Shown in pieces: positions 47,512 to 55,325 of a stretch of DNA of 64,000 nt. Each line of letters opens with the position of its first letter. The stretch's first letter is position 1. Under the pieces are notes generated by a model. It was given only the letters and a program-made list of their open reading frames with translations, was not told where the DNA came from and ran no database searches. Made by a program: the position numbers and the translations under genes. The stretch is from positions 310,001-374,000 of the forward strand of contig NZ_PPXC01000002.1 of NCBI RefSeq assembly GCF_002909445.1, read 5' to 3'. Source of the DNA: Arthrobacter glacialis (GTDB taxonomy: Bacteria > Actinomycetota > Actinomycetes > Actinomycetales > Micrococcaceae).

Positions 47512-47549
47512 AGGGCTAAGCCTGGGGCGGAGAGTGAAACGGCCTTCAT
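47508..47549 (-). CDS. possible 13-residue leader peptide before the binding-protein gene
   Basis: ATG at 47549 with AAGGGAG seven to eight bases upstream encodes MKAVSLSAPGLAL, and its TGA overlaps the GTG start of the lipoprotein gene (GTGA). The lipoprotein start has no ribosome site of its own, so ribosomes finishing this leader could re-initiate. Alternatively the ATG is the true start and one base is missing in the sequence. Confidence 0.4.
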   Translation of the reverse strand: MKAVSLSAPGLAL

Positions 47550-47622
47550 CAAAAAACTCCCTTGTTCTTTTGGACTGAGGTGGAACAGTTGCAACGGGTT
47601 GCGGGTTACCCAACGGTAATGA

Positions 47623-47666
47623 TTTACACTCTATATTTAGACTCTAAATTTATGCGCTGTTAGTAT
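47623..47666. promoter_or_regulatory. operator/promoter region between the sugar operon and its ROK regulator
   Basis: ATTTAGA-C-TCTAAAT (47635-47649) is a perfect 7-bp inverted repeat with one-base spacer. It overlaps one half of a direct repeat, TTTACACTCTA (47623) and TTTAGACTCTA (47636), spaced 13 bases. On the + strand TAGACT (47638), a 17-base spacer and TAGTAT (47661) make a plausible weak promoter for the ROK gene, so the site would cover its -35. Binding by the adjacent ROK protein is inferred. Confidence 0.55.
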
Positions 47667-47703
47667 TATGTACATCACACGGCCGGACGTCAAGGGGCAA
47701 CTT

Positions 47704-48891
47704 TTGGAACTCACAGCGAACACCCCCCAGCAGTTGCGCCAGACAAACATGAGTGCCATCTTGAGTGTCATGCGCCGCTCCGGCGCGTTGACCGGCACGG
47801 ATCTCATCGAGGCCACGGGGCTGGCCCGGGCCACGGTGATAGCCGTGTGCGATGACTTGATCCAGGCAGGCTGGGTCCGTGAACTCCCCGCCCAGCGCAC
47901 GGCGGTGCAAAAGGGCCGGCCCGCGAGGGTGTTTGAATTTGATGCCGCGGCAGGGGTTGTGGTGGGACTGGACTTTGGCGTTGCCAAGACCACTGCCCTG
48001 GTGGCGGATCTGCGCGGCAACATCCTGGCCAAGGCCACCGAGCGCTTGGTTGAGTTCACGGCTCCGGACGCCGAACGCCTCGCCAGCATCGACAAAGCCA
48101 TCCGGACAGCCCTGGCGAGTGCGGGCGTCACCCATGAGGCCGTGCTGGTTGCCGGGCTGGGAATTGCCGCGCCCGTTGACCGGGCAGGCAACATTCCCCA
48201 CAGCCAGCCCTTCTGGGAGAACTTTGACATTGGCATCCAGGAAAATCTGCGCGATCGGTACGGCTGGCCGGTGCTGCTGGGCAACGACGCCAACCTGGCG
48301 GCCATGGCCGAGCGCTGGATAGGCGTGGCGGCCGGCAGCGATGACCTGGCCGTCATGCTGGCAGGTGAACGCATTGGTTTCGGTTTGATGGAATCCGGGC
48401 GGCTGCTGCACGGTGCCTCGGGGCGCAGCGGCGAAGCGGGCCTGCTTCACTTGGTGCACGGGGTCGGAACACCGGAGGGTATTGCCGTGCTGGCCCGCGA
48501 CATGGCCCTGCTCGCCTGCAAAAAGGGCCTGCCCAAAACAGTCCTGTCCACTCTGGCCGGCGACATCACCGCCGAGGCGGTCTTTGCTGCAGCGGCTGGC
48601 GGTGATGCAGTGGCTGCACGGATACTCGATGACATTGCCAAGCGCATGGCCCGGGTCATCTCCTTGATAGCCACTTTCTTTGATCCGGAGCTGGTGGTCA
48701 TTGGCGGCGCCGTGGCGGAGTCCTCGGCCGTCCTGCTCAAGCCGCTGCAGGCCGAGCTGACAACGCTCATGCCCAACCCACCGAAGGTTGCTGTCTCCAC
48801 GTTGGGTGACGCCATCGTGACACTCGGTGCCGTCCGCCTGGCCTTGGACTATGTGGAAAAGCATGCGCTGGAGCTGGTTCCGCGCGCGTAA
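47704..48891 (+). CDS. ROK-family transcriptional repressor
   Basis: 395 residues from the TTG at 47704, which has AAGGGG seven bases upstream; an ATG at 47668 lacks a ribosome site and lies at the predicted transcription start. The N-terminal winged helix (NMSAILSVMRRSGALTGTDLIEATGLARATVIAVCDDLIQAGW, in part) is followed by a ROK sugar-kinase fold (GLDFGVAKTTALVADLRG, GLGIAAPVDRAGNIPHSQPFWENF, LGNDANLAAMAERW). The usual zinc-site Cys cluster of ROK kinases is not seen, and the GHxxx segment reads HGASGRSGEAGLLHLV. NagC/Mlc-type regulators of this kind release DNA on binding a sugar. Divergent from the alpha-glucoside operon, which it likely controls. Confidence 0.9.
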   Translation: MELTANTPQQLRQTNMSAILSVMRRSGALTGTDLIEATGLARATVIAVCDDLIQAGWVRELPAQRTAVQKGRPARVFEFDAAAGVVVGLDFGVAKTTALVADLRGNILAKATERLVEFTAPDAERLASIDKAIRTALASAGVTHEAVLVAGLGIAAPVDRAGNIPHSQPFWENFDIGIQENLRDRYGWPVLLGNDANLAAMAERWIGVAAGSDDLAVMLAGERIGFGLMESGRLLHGASGRSGEAGLLHLVHGVGTPEGIAVLARDMALLACKKGLPKTVLSTLAGDITAEAVFAAAAGGDAVAARILDDIAKRMARVISLIATFFDPELVVIGGAVAESSAVLLKPLQAELTTLMPNPPKVAVSTLGDAIVTLGAVRLALDYVEKHALELVPRA

Positions 48892-48930
48892 CCGGCGCCG
48901 TCATGCCTGCGGCGGGCGTACTGTGTTGCC

Positions 48931-50277
48931 ATGGACGTCAGAAACGGAATCTTCCTGCCGCCGGAGGGCATAACTGTGACCGGGGCCGGGACGCTGCCGG
49001 CAGCCTTTGATGTCTCGGGGTTTGCTGTTGCAGCCATGGGGGAAGCCGCCACAGCCATAGCCCGGCTGGCCCGGCATCATGGCGGCGCCCGTGCCGACAT
49101 TTCCATCGACAGGGACCTGGCCTCCCTGTGGTTTGGGCTTTCCTTCACGCCCGTCGGCTGGGAGCTGCCGCCGATCTGGGATGCCATCGCCGGGGACTAC
49201 CAGTGCGCCGATGGCTGGATCCGTCTGCACACCAACGCCCCGCACCACCGCGCCGCCGCCGTGAAAGTCTTGGGGCTGGGGGCCGACGCCAACCGCGCAA
49301 CCGTTGCGGCCGTCGTCGAGCATTGGAACGGGCAGGAGCTGGAGGACGCCGTGGTTGCTGCCCAGGGCTGTGCTGCGGTGATGCGCTCGCCGGAGCAGTG
49401 GCGGGACCATGCGCAGGGGCGTGCCGTGGCTGGCGAACCCTTGATTGCGTGGGGTTCTGCGCGAGCTTACGACGCCGGAACCTCCGCCCGCGTCCGGCTC
49501 GCCAGTGCCGGGCGGCCGCTGGCAGGGGTGCGGGTGCTGGATTTGACGCGGGTCATTGCCGGTCCGGTGGCAACGCGGTTCCTGGCCATGTACGGGGCGC
49601 AGGTGCTGAGAATCGACCCGCCCGACTGGGAAGAGCCGGTGCTGGAAGCGGAGATGACGCTGGGCAAGCACTGCGCCCGGCTCGATCTGAAGTCTCCCGA
49701 GGGATTCGCCAGGCTGCACGAGCTGCTGGCCGGGGCGGACATCCTCATCCACGGCTACCGCCCCGACGCGCTGGAGAACTTGGGGTTCTCGGACGAAGAA
49801 TTGGCCCTTCGGTATCCGCAGCTGGTCAACATAGCCCTGGACGCTTACGGCTGGAGCGGGCCCTGGGCCAATCGCCGGGGCTTTGATTCGCTCGTGCAGA
49901 TGAGCTGCGGCATCGCCTCCTCGGGGATGACTGAATTTGGCGCTAGCAAGCCGTTTCCGCTGCCCGTTCAGGCGCTGGATCATGCCACCGGCTACCTGTG
50001 TGCGGCGGCGGCCGTCGACGCCTGGCGGGAGAGCCTGGGCGGCTCCGTGCGCACTGCGCGGCTGTCTCTGGCCAGAACCGCCGTGGAACTGGTGCTGACC
50101 CGGCCGTCGGATCCCGCTGCGCCGGCGCCTGTTCTTGGTACTTTTACGCAGATTCCTGAGGAAACGCGGTGGGGTCCTGGCCTGCGTTTGCCCGCTGCCA
50201 TCCGGATTTCAGGGCTTGAGCCGTTCACCGATGTGCCGGCCCGGGGGTTCGGCTGGGCGCTGCCCGCCTGGCCATAG
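48931..50277 (+). CDS. CaiB/BaiF family (class III) CoA transferase
   Basis: 448 residues. The second half begins GRPLAGVRVLDLTRVIAGPVATRFLAMYGAQVLRID in context, the standard opening of class III CoA transferases, followed by GKHCARLDLKSPEGF and ADILIHGYRPDALENLGFSDEEL. About 200 residues precede this and look like a second, degenerate copy of the fold (DVSGFAVAAMGEAATAIARL, WIRLHTNAPHHRAA), so the order is swapped or fused relative to single-domain enzymes. Moves CoA between carboxylic acids; donor and acceptor unknown. It stands alone, starting 39 bases after the ROK gene. Confidence 0.87.
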   Translation: MDVRNGIFLPPEGITVTGAGTLPAAFDVSGFAVAAMGEAATAIARLARHHGGARADISIDRDLASLWFGLSFTPVGWELPPIWDAIAGDYQCADGWIRLHTNAPHHRAAAVKVLGLGADANRATVAAVVEHWNGQELEDAVVAAQGCAAVMRSPEQWRDHAQGRAVAGEPLIAWGSARAYDAGTSARVRLASAGRPLAGVRVLDLTRVIAGPVATRFLAMYGAQVLRIDPPDWEEPVLEAEMTLGKHCARLDLKSPEGFARLHELLAGADILIHGYRPDALENLGFSDEELALRYPQLVNIALDAYGWSGPWANRRGFDSLVQMSCGIASSGMTEFGASKPFPLPVQALDHATGYLCAAAAVDAWRESLGGSVRTARLSLARTAVELVLTRPSDPAAPAPVLGTFTQIPEETRWGPGLRLPAAIRISGLEPFTDVPARGFGWALPAWP

Positions 50278-50330
50278 TGCCGGATTCCGGACCGGCTGGA
50301 TTCGGTACCTCCTGAATTCCTGGATACCCG

Positions 50331-50430
50331 GAATCCAAACTGCAGCTGATGCGGGTGCCGCCGGCGTCCCCGAATCCAAACTGCAGCTGATGCGGGTGCC
50401 AGACCCGGGGACCCGCATCAGCTGCAGTTT
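50331..50430. repeat. repeat cluster left of the DUF559/AbiEi-like gene: two direct copies plus one inverted
   Basis: Two identical 29-base copies (50331-50359 and 50372-50400) share the core AAACTGCAGCTGATGCGGGT; an inverted copy of the 20-base core follows (50411-50430). The second and inverted copies form a perfect 20-bp hairpin with a 13-base loop. The same design recurs at 51451-51552. Confidence 0.9.
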
Positions 50431-50451
50431 CAATGTGGGCAGCGGTCCGGA

Positions 50452-51375
50452 TCAGCCGCGCCATCCGTGCTGCCGCAGTGCGCGTTTGAACATGTCGACC
50501 ACATGGGCGTCGCCGCGGCGCATATCCGCCTTGTACACCTTGACCTGCAGCCATCCACGGGCAGCTGTCCGTTCATCACGGGTGCTATCAAAGAGCTGCT
50601 TTTCCGGGGTCTTGTGCACCTCGCCTTCGTATTCACCGCTGGTTTTGAATTCCTCGCAGGCAAGGTCTGGCGATACTTCCGGACTGCCCGCAATGGCGTA
50701 GTTGGTGGTGAATTCGGGCAGCCCTGCACGCTGCAACATTAAGCGCAACCGGGTTTCCGGCGGGGAGTCCACACCAACCCGCATCAGCTCCACGGCAGTC
50801 CTGGCGGCTTGGAGGCCCCGGATGCTGCGTTTGCCGGCGATATAGGAAGCCAGCGTTTCTGCCGGGACCACAGGGAACTTGGGTGGTTCAAAATAGCGGT
50901 CATGCTCACAGACCAGGAAGTCCGCCACGGCCACCAGATCATTCAGGCCCAACAGGGTGCCCAGATCCAGAAACGTTCGTGCGGGCGTGGTGACCGGCAC
51001 GCCGTCGATCATCATGATCTCCTCGGGCTCCAACGCGTTGTTGTGGCCGATCACGTTCCGCCGCCGCGCCTGCGCCGAGTGTGCTGGCCGGGTGAGATGA
51101 ATGGTCCGGATTTCATCGTCGAACCACGGCAGCGGCATGCCGTGCAGTTGAGCCGCCGTGACATGGGAGATGCAGCCCGACCCGCACAATGCCGTATAGG
51201 GGCGCACCCGGTCAAGCAACTGTTGCATTTTGCCGCGAGGCACCCGGATCTGCCGGCTGGGGATGGACAGGTCTTGTGCCCGCAACCGGCTGCGCGTGGC
51301 GCCGGCGGCCAAGCCCTCACTGAACGTGAAGGAGCGCCGAGGGAGGCTTCCTGGGAGCTGGGGTCGGGCGACCAT
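50452..51375 (-). CDS. DUF559/AbiEi-like protein (Vsr-type endonuclease fold)
   Basis: 307 residues from the ATG at 51375 (a TTG at 51393 is the alternative). The N-terminal half resembles AbiEi-type winged-helix proteins of actinobacteria (FTFSEGLAAGATRSRLRAQDL, SHVTAAQLHGMPLP, TTPARTFLDLGTLLGLNDLVA). The C-terminal 100 residues carry the DUF559/very-short-patch nuclease pattern: SPPETRLRLMLQRAGLPE, DLACEEFKTSGEYEGEVH, AARGWLQVKVYKADMR, with the D, E and H of the usual D...E-Y-x-G-x-H arrangement present. Such genes are common in Arthrobacter-like genomes, with no proven role. It is bracketed on both sides by repeat clusters, and its own sequence contains 13 bases of the repeat core (50777-50789). 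Confidence 0.75.
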   Translation of the reverse strand: MVARPQLPGSLPRRSFTFSEGLAAGATRSRLRAQDLSIPSRQIRVPRGKMQQLLDRVRPYTALCGSGCISHVTAAQLHGMPLPWFDDEIRTIHLTRPAHSAQARRRNVIGHNNALEPEEIMMIDGVPVTTPARTFLDLGTLLGLNDLVAVADFLVCEHDRYFEPPKFPVVPAETLASYIAGKRSIRGLQAARTAVELMRVGVDSPPETRLRLMLQRAGLPEFTTNYAIAGSPEVSPDLACEEFKTSGEYEGEVHKTPEKQLFDSTRDERTAARGWLQVKVYKADMRRGDAHVVDMFKRALRQHGWRG

Positions 51376-51450
51376 GCATAAAGTCTGACCCAAATTCCCG
51401 AACCGTGTGGGAAGTTATCCACAGGGCAGCGGCGGGGTCTGCTCGTGAGG

Positions 51451-51552
51451 GAAATCGAAACAGCAGCTAATGCGGGTGCCGCCGCTTTCCCGGAATCGAA
51501 ACTACAGCTGATGCGGGTGCGCAGGCCCGAGACCCGCATCAGCTGCTGTTTG
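51451..51552. repeat. repeat cluster right of the DUF559/AbiEi-like gene
   Basis: Two direct copies (51451-51480 and 51492-51520) and one inverted copy (51531-51552) of the element at 50331-50430, more diverged: the cores read AAACAGCAGCTAATGCGGGT and AAACTACAGCTGATGCGGGT. The last two can pair as a hairpin with two mismatches. The remaining 51376-51671 interval has no other feature I can support. Confidence 0.85.
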
Positions 51553-51671
51553 GAATTGAGGCAGGGCAGGGAATACCGGAAATTTCCGCCCCGGTAGCGG
51601 AATGCGCAAGAATTGGAACGCGGGGGCCGCTGACCCTCGTGCCGTTCGCCAGGAGTAGGAATAAGAAACGC

Positions 51672-52169
51672 ATGAACTTGTTGGTCCGTCCCATCACCGA
51701 AGCCGATTACGACGCCGTAGCCCGGGTCACTGCCGACGCCTACCTGGGTGCCGGATACTTTGCCAGCGCGGACAATCCGTACATGCGCCACATTCTGCGG
51801 GTCCGGGAGCGGGCAGCCGTGGCGCCCATGATTGTTGCTGAGCGCGACGGTGAGGTCATTGGCTCGGCCACCCTGGCAGTTTACGGCGATGAATGGGCTG
51901 ACATCGCCCTGGAAGACGAGCTGGAGTTCCGTTTGCTGGTGGTGGATCCGGCAGTGCAGCGCAGCGGCGCCGGCAGGGCCATGGTGGAGCATATCCTGGC
52001 GCAGGCACGTGCCGCAGAAGGCATCGCGGCCGTCAGCCTGACCACCGGCGATGACTGGCACAGCGCCCATGCGCTCTACCAAAATCTTGGCTTCAGCCGT
52101 GCCCCCGAACGCGACTGGCCCATCCCGGAAAACGGCAAAATGCTGCGCGTTTACCGCATGGAACTCTAG
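51672..52169 (+). CDS. GNAT-family N-acetyltransferase
   Basis: 165 residues from the ATG at 51672 (AGGA about 11 bases upstream; an in-frame ATG at 51639 is less likely). The GNAT fold is clear: LVRPITEADYDAVARVTADAY, the beta4/motif A segment EFRLLVVDPAVQRSGAGRAMVEHIL with the acetyl-CoA loop Q-R-S-G-A-G, and the end HALYQNLGFSRAPERDWP. Acceptor unknown. Single gene with its own spacing on both sides. Confidence 0.9.
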   Translation: MNLLVRPITEADYDAVARVTADAYLGAGYFASADNPYMRHILRVRERAAVAPMIVAERDGEVIGSATLAVYGDEWADIALEDELEFRLLVVDPAVQRSGAGRAMVEHILAQARAAEGIAAVSLTTGDDWHSAHALYQNLGFSRAPERDWPIPENGKMLRVYRMEL

Positions 52170-52254
52170 GGGCCCGCGGCGGCCCCGCATCGCAGGCAAC
52201 CGTCCGAACCGTCGAAAAGCGCAATGAACTCTGCAGGGGGGATGTCCTGCCCTT

Positions 52255-52273
52255 ATAGTGGTGGCTCCACTAT
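52255..52273 (+). promoter_or_regulatory. short hairpin upstream of ridA-like gene
   Basis: ATAGTGG-TGGCT-CCACTAT is a perfect 7-bp stem in the leader between the GNAT gene and the RidA gene, about 38 bases before the GTG. It could be a weak terminator or an operator; no T-run follows. Confidence 0.3.
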
Positions 52274-52310
52274 CCGGGCGCAAGGCCCCACGACACTAAA
52301 GGACATCCAC

Positions 52311-52688
52311 GTGCGCAAAATCTACGGTTCCGGCTCCAGCTGGGAAAAGACCCTTGGCTACTCCCGCGCCGTGCAGGTCAATGACACCCTGTACATCTCC
52401 GCCACCTCGGCTGCGGGCCCCGACGGGACGGTTGTTGGCGAGGGGTTCTACGACCAGAGCGCATACATCCTGACCAAGCTCGACGCCGTGCTGGCGGAGG
52501 CGGGATTCTCCTTTGCCGACGTGGTGCAGACCAAGATCTACCTGACGGACATCAGCGCTTGGGAAGAGGCCGGCCGGGCCCACGGTGAGGTCTTTGGCGA
52601 GATTCGCCCCACCATGGCCCTGGTCCACGTGCTGCCGTTCCTTGACGCCGCCATGAAGGTCGAAATCGAACTCGTCGCCCAGCGCTGA
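52311..52688 (+). CDS. RidA family (YjgF/YER057c) protein
   Basis: 125 residues from the GTG at 52311 with AAAGGAC upstream; the open frame to 52224 has no ribosome site. RidA-like: YSRAVQVNDTLYISATSAAGPDGTVV in context, QSAYILTKLDAVLAEAGFSFADVVQTKIYLTDI, and RPTMALVHVLPFLDAAMKVEIEL. The Arg of the RidA deaminase site is present in IRPTMALV, but the more typical P-x-R-S reads differently, so it may be an Rid2-7 type rather than RidA proper. Such proteins hydrolyse reactive imines/enamines in the cytoplasm. Confidence 0.88.
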   Translation: MRKIYGSGSSWEKTLGYSRAVQVNDTLYISATSAAGPDGTVVGEGFYDQSAYILTKLDAVLAEAGFSFADVVQTKIYLTDISAWEEAGRAHGEVFGEIRPTMALVHVLPFLDAAMKVEIELVAQR

Positions 52689-52718
52689 CGGGCCCACCAT
52701 CGGGCGCGGGCCGGGCGC

Positions 52719-55199
52719 TTATTTGGCCAGGGTCCGCGCCAGCGCCCGGTAGTCCTTGGGCCCCATGTCCGGGAGATACGCCTTGCCAATGGCCACGCCA
52801 ATGGCCGGGAGTTTGAGTGGGTCGGCAAAGGCCATGTGCATGGTTTGGTATTCGGGATTGAACTTGCTCTTGAACTTGAACAGCGAATGAAAGCCGTAGG
52901 CCGGTTCCAGGGTGTTGGCGAGAGTATCCAGGAGCAGCGTCATCGCGGTGGATTCGGCGGGCGTTTGGCCGTCAGTCAGCGGTTTGGTGGCCAGTGGCGC
53001 CCCGGACAGCGAGAGGACTTCCACGCCGTCGTCCTTCATGCGGAACGCTGCCGCCGCGATGACAAACTCCATGATGCCGGGAATGGCGTTCTCGCCCCGG
53101 CGCATGAAGTCCAGCGTGTAGCCCACTGCCTTGCCGTCGCGGTAGCTGGGCAGCCAGCTGGTGATGGCCTGCAAACTGCCGTCATTGCCAATGGCCAGCA
53201 GCAGTTTTACTTCGGGATCCTTGAGCTCGTCCATCCCGCCCAGCGTGAAGCCCATTTCGGGCAGTTCCTTCTCCGAGACCCACTGTTCGCTGATGGTGTT
53301 GATGCGGGTGGCCATCAACGGCGGCAGCTCTGCCCATGAGCACCAGAGGGTGGTGACACCTTCCCGGGTGCCGCGGTTGCTGGCCGAACGGACTTTTTGC
53401 CAGTGCTTGCCGGCCAGGTCAAAGGTGGGCGGGTGCATGAGCGTCTCCTCGCCCACGGGCATGGTGGACCAGTTCAGGGCCGCGAAGGTGGGCAGGGTGC
53501 GCCCGTGAACGCTGTAGAACACCGGAACCCAACTGTTCGCATCGCAGAAGGCAACGAATTCGCGGATGGTGGGGTCAACCCGGTGATCCAGGGCGACGGG
53601 GTCCGAGAGAATGATGGCGATGCCGTTGATCACGCGGTAGGCGACGCCGGATTCGCCGTCGTTGCTGAACCAATAAACGTTGCCCTTCCACGTGCCCATG
53701 AAGCTCAGGGTGCCGCCACCGCCGCGGCGCAGCAGCTCCCGGAAACGTTGTTCGTCATCGACGGAGCGCTCGGTCTCGGTGGCCCGCAGCAGCTTGATGC
53801 TGGCCAGCACAAACACGATCCAAAACACCGGGCCCACCCACTGGAACAGGAACAGCACCAACGGGGCAGTGGGTTCGGCGACAGTGCCCAGCATGGGTTG
53901 CAAGCCCCCGGGCATGAAGCGCTGCACGGTGGAAGCCAGAACGGCACCTGGGGCAACACCGCCGGGGATGGCCACGGCGGCTACCAGGTACGCCAGTGCC
54001 AGCACCACGAAGCTGCCTGCCACGGTGACGGTGAACCATCGAACGCTGCGCCGGGGTGCGCGAATCTGGAATTGGCGCCGGGTGATCACCAGCAGCACGA
54101 TCAAGGCCAGGGGCAGCAACAGGGCCGCCATCAGGTCCGCCAGAAGCTCACTGACCGCCAAGAGGTCGCCAGGTGTTGCGTCGGTGGAGTCCAGCGTCAG
54201 GTTCAGATCATCCGCGGACGGGGCTGTGAAGGGCAGCACGGAAATGGCTGCGTTGCTGGCAATGGCCAGGATGAGCGCAAAGCGGCGGCCGCGGCGCAAT
54301 CCACCAGCCGCCACCAGCAGCAGGACCAGTGGCGACAACGCCAGCAGTACCTGGCCCAAGCCCTGACTGCCAGCGACGCTGGTGCCGAAGAACAAACTCA
54401 CAAATGACAACGGACCGGACCCGCCTGGAGGCAGCAGCGCGGCGAGAGGCCCCAGGGCAGAGATGGCGACGACGGCCGCCACCAGGGACCGGGTCTCCGC
54501 GTGGGAACTGCGACGGAAGCCCAGGAAGAACGGGCCCGGGCGCAGGATGGCGCCCAGGAGCAGACCAAGCAGCCCGGCCGTGAGGCGGTAGAAATTGTTT
54601 TGGTCGCCGCTGTATAGAACAAACATGAGCACCGTGGCAAACGTGAACAGGCGTATGCGCCGCCGCCACAGCGTGGGGGCAAACGCGCTCGCCGTGACCA
54701 GGGCGCCCACAATGCCAATGGTGGGGTCGCCGGTGAAAATCTCCTGCGTGTATTGCGCCCAGAGTTCCCCGACGCTGGCACCGAGCCACTGCAAGCCAAT
54801 GCCCACAGCGATGCCCAGGGCACCCGTCAGCACGAAGGCCAGGGCCGTGCGGCGGCTGCCGATGAGACGCTCGGCTGCTGCCAGCGCGGTCAGGGAGAGC
54901 AGCACCACCACGGCGAGTTGGGCCGGGTTCTCGGCAACAAAGAGCGCAGTCAGCGGCGTCCACCACAGTCCCTCACCGATGGTGTTTGAAACTCCGGCGG
55001 CCCACCACGGAGCATCCTGCCCGGAGGTTGGAAATTTCCACAGGGTGCCTGCCATGGCTGCCGTGAGCAGGGTGATTGCCGCGAGCGCCATGCTGATGGG
55101 GGACCTGCGCAGGTAGCGCCCCAGGGCGAGCCGCAGCGCGGATGGTGGTGGGGGGATGGTGTCCGGGACGGGTTTTCCTGCGGCGGACGGCTCAGTCAC
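52719..55199 (-). CDS. DUF2156 phosphatidylglycerol lysyltransferase-like membrane protein (MprF-like)
   Basis: 826 residues starting at a GTG with GGAGG upstream. About the first 450 residues are membrane: a rhomboid-like set of helices (WTPLTALFVAENPAQLAVV, GDPTIGIVGALVTASAF; the rhomboid catalytic Ser is not evident) and more helices to about 450. The C-terminal cytoplasmic DUF2156 domain (about 480-810) has the aminoacyl-phospholipid synthase pattern: FMGTWKGNVYWFSNDGESGVAYR, WVPVFYSVHGRTLP, GEETLMHPPTFDL, KVRSASNRGTREG and YTLDFMRRGENAIPGIMEFVI in context. Such enzymes add Lys or another amino acid from tRNA to phosphatidylglycerol, lowering envelope charge; the transferred residue is not predicted. 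Convergent with the RidA gene, divergent from the LssY-like gene. Confidence 0.85.
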   Translation of the reverse strand: MTEPSAAGKPVPDTIPPPPSALRLALGRYLRRSPISMALAAITLLTAAMAGTLWKFPTSGQDAPWWAAGVSNTIGEGLWWTPLTALFVAENPAQLAVVVLLSLTALAAAERLIGSRRTALAFVLTGALGIAVGIGLQWLGASVGELWAQYTQEIFTGDPTIGIVGALVTASAFAPTLWRRRIRLFTFATVLMFVLYSGDQNNFYRLTAGLLGLLLGAILRPGPFFLGFRRSSHAETRSLVAAVVAISALGPLAALLPPGGSGPLSFVSLFFGTSVAGSQGLGQVLLALSPLVLLLVAAGGLRRGRRFALILAIASNAAISVLPFTAPSADDLNLTLDSTDATPGDLLAVSELLADLMAALLLPLALIVLLVITRRQFQIRAPRRSVRWFTVTVAGSFVVLALAYLVAAVAIPGGVAPGAVLASTVQRFMPGGLQPMLGTVAEPTAPLVLFLFQWVGPVFWIVFVLASIKLLRATETERSVDDEQRFRELLRRGGGGTLSFMGTWKGNVYWFSNDGESGVAYRVINGIAIILSDPVALDHRVDPTIREFVAFCDANSWVPVFYSVHGRTLPTFAALNWSTMPVGEETLMHPPTFDLAGKHWQKVRSASNRGTREGVTTLWCSWAELPPLMATRINTISEQWVSEKELPEMGFTLGGMDELKDPEVKLLLAIGNDGSLQAITSWLPSYRDGKAVGYTLDFMRRGENAIPGIMEFVIAAAAFRMKDDGVEVLSLSGAPLATKPLTDGQTPAESTAMTLLLDTLANTLEPAYGFHSLFKFKSKFNPEYQTMHMAFADPLKLPAIGVAIGKAYLPDMGPKDYRALARTLAK

Positions 55200-55325
55200 G
55201 GGACCTCCAAGGGGGACTTTTGCATCACACTACGTGTCAACAGGGCCCCAGTCCAGAGCGGGAGGTATTGCCATGGGCCTTGACATGCGGGGTGGTTTTC
55301 GCCAGACCCGGTCTAAGATGACCAC

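Noticed and set aside
50452-51375. Complete AbiE toxin-antitoxin pair
   Set aside because: No AbiEii nucleotidyltransferase gene is adjacent; only the AbiEi-like/DUF559 protein is present.
50331-51552. CRISPR array
   Set aside because: Only two direct copies per side with very short spacers and an inverted copy; no cas genes.
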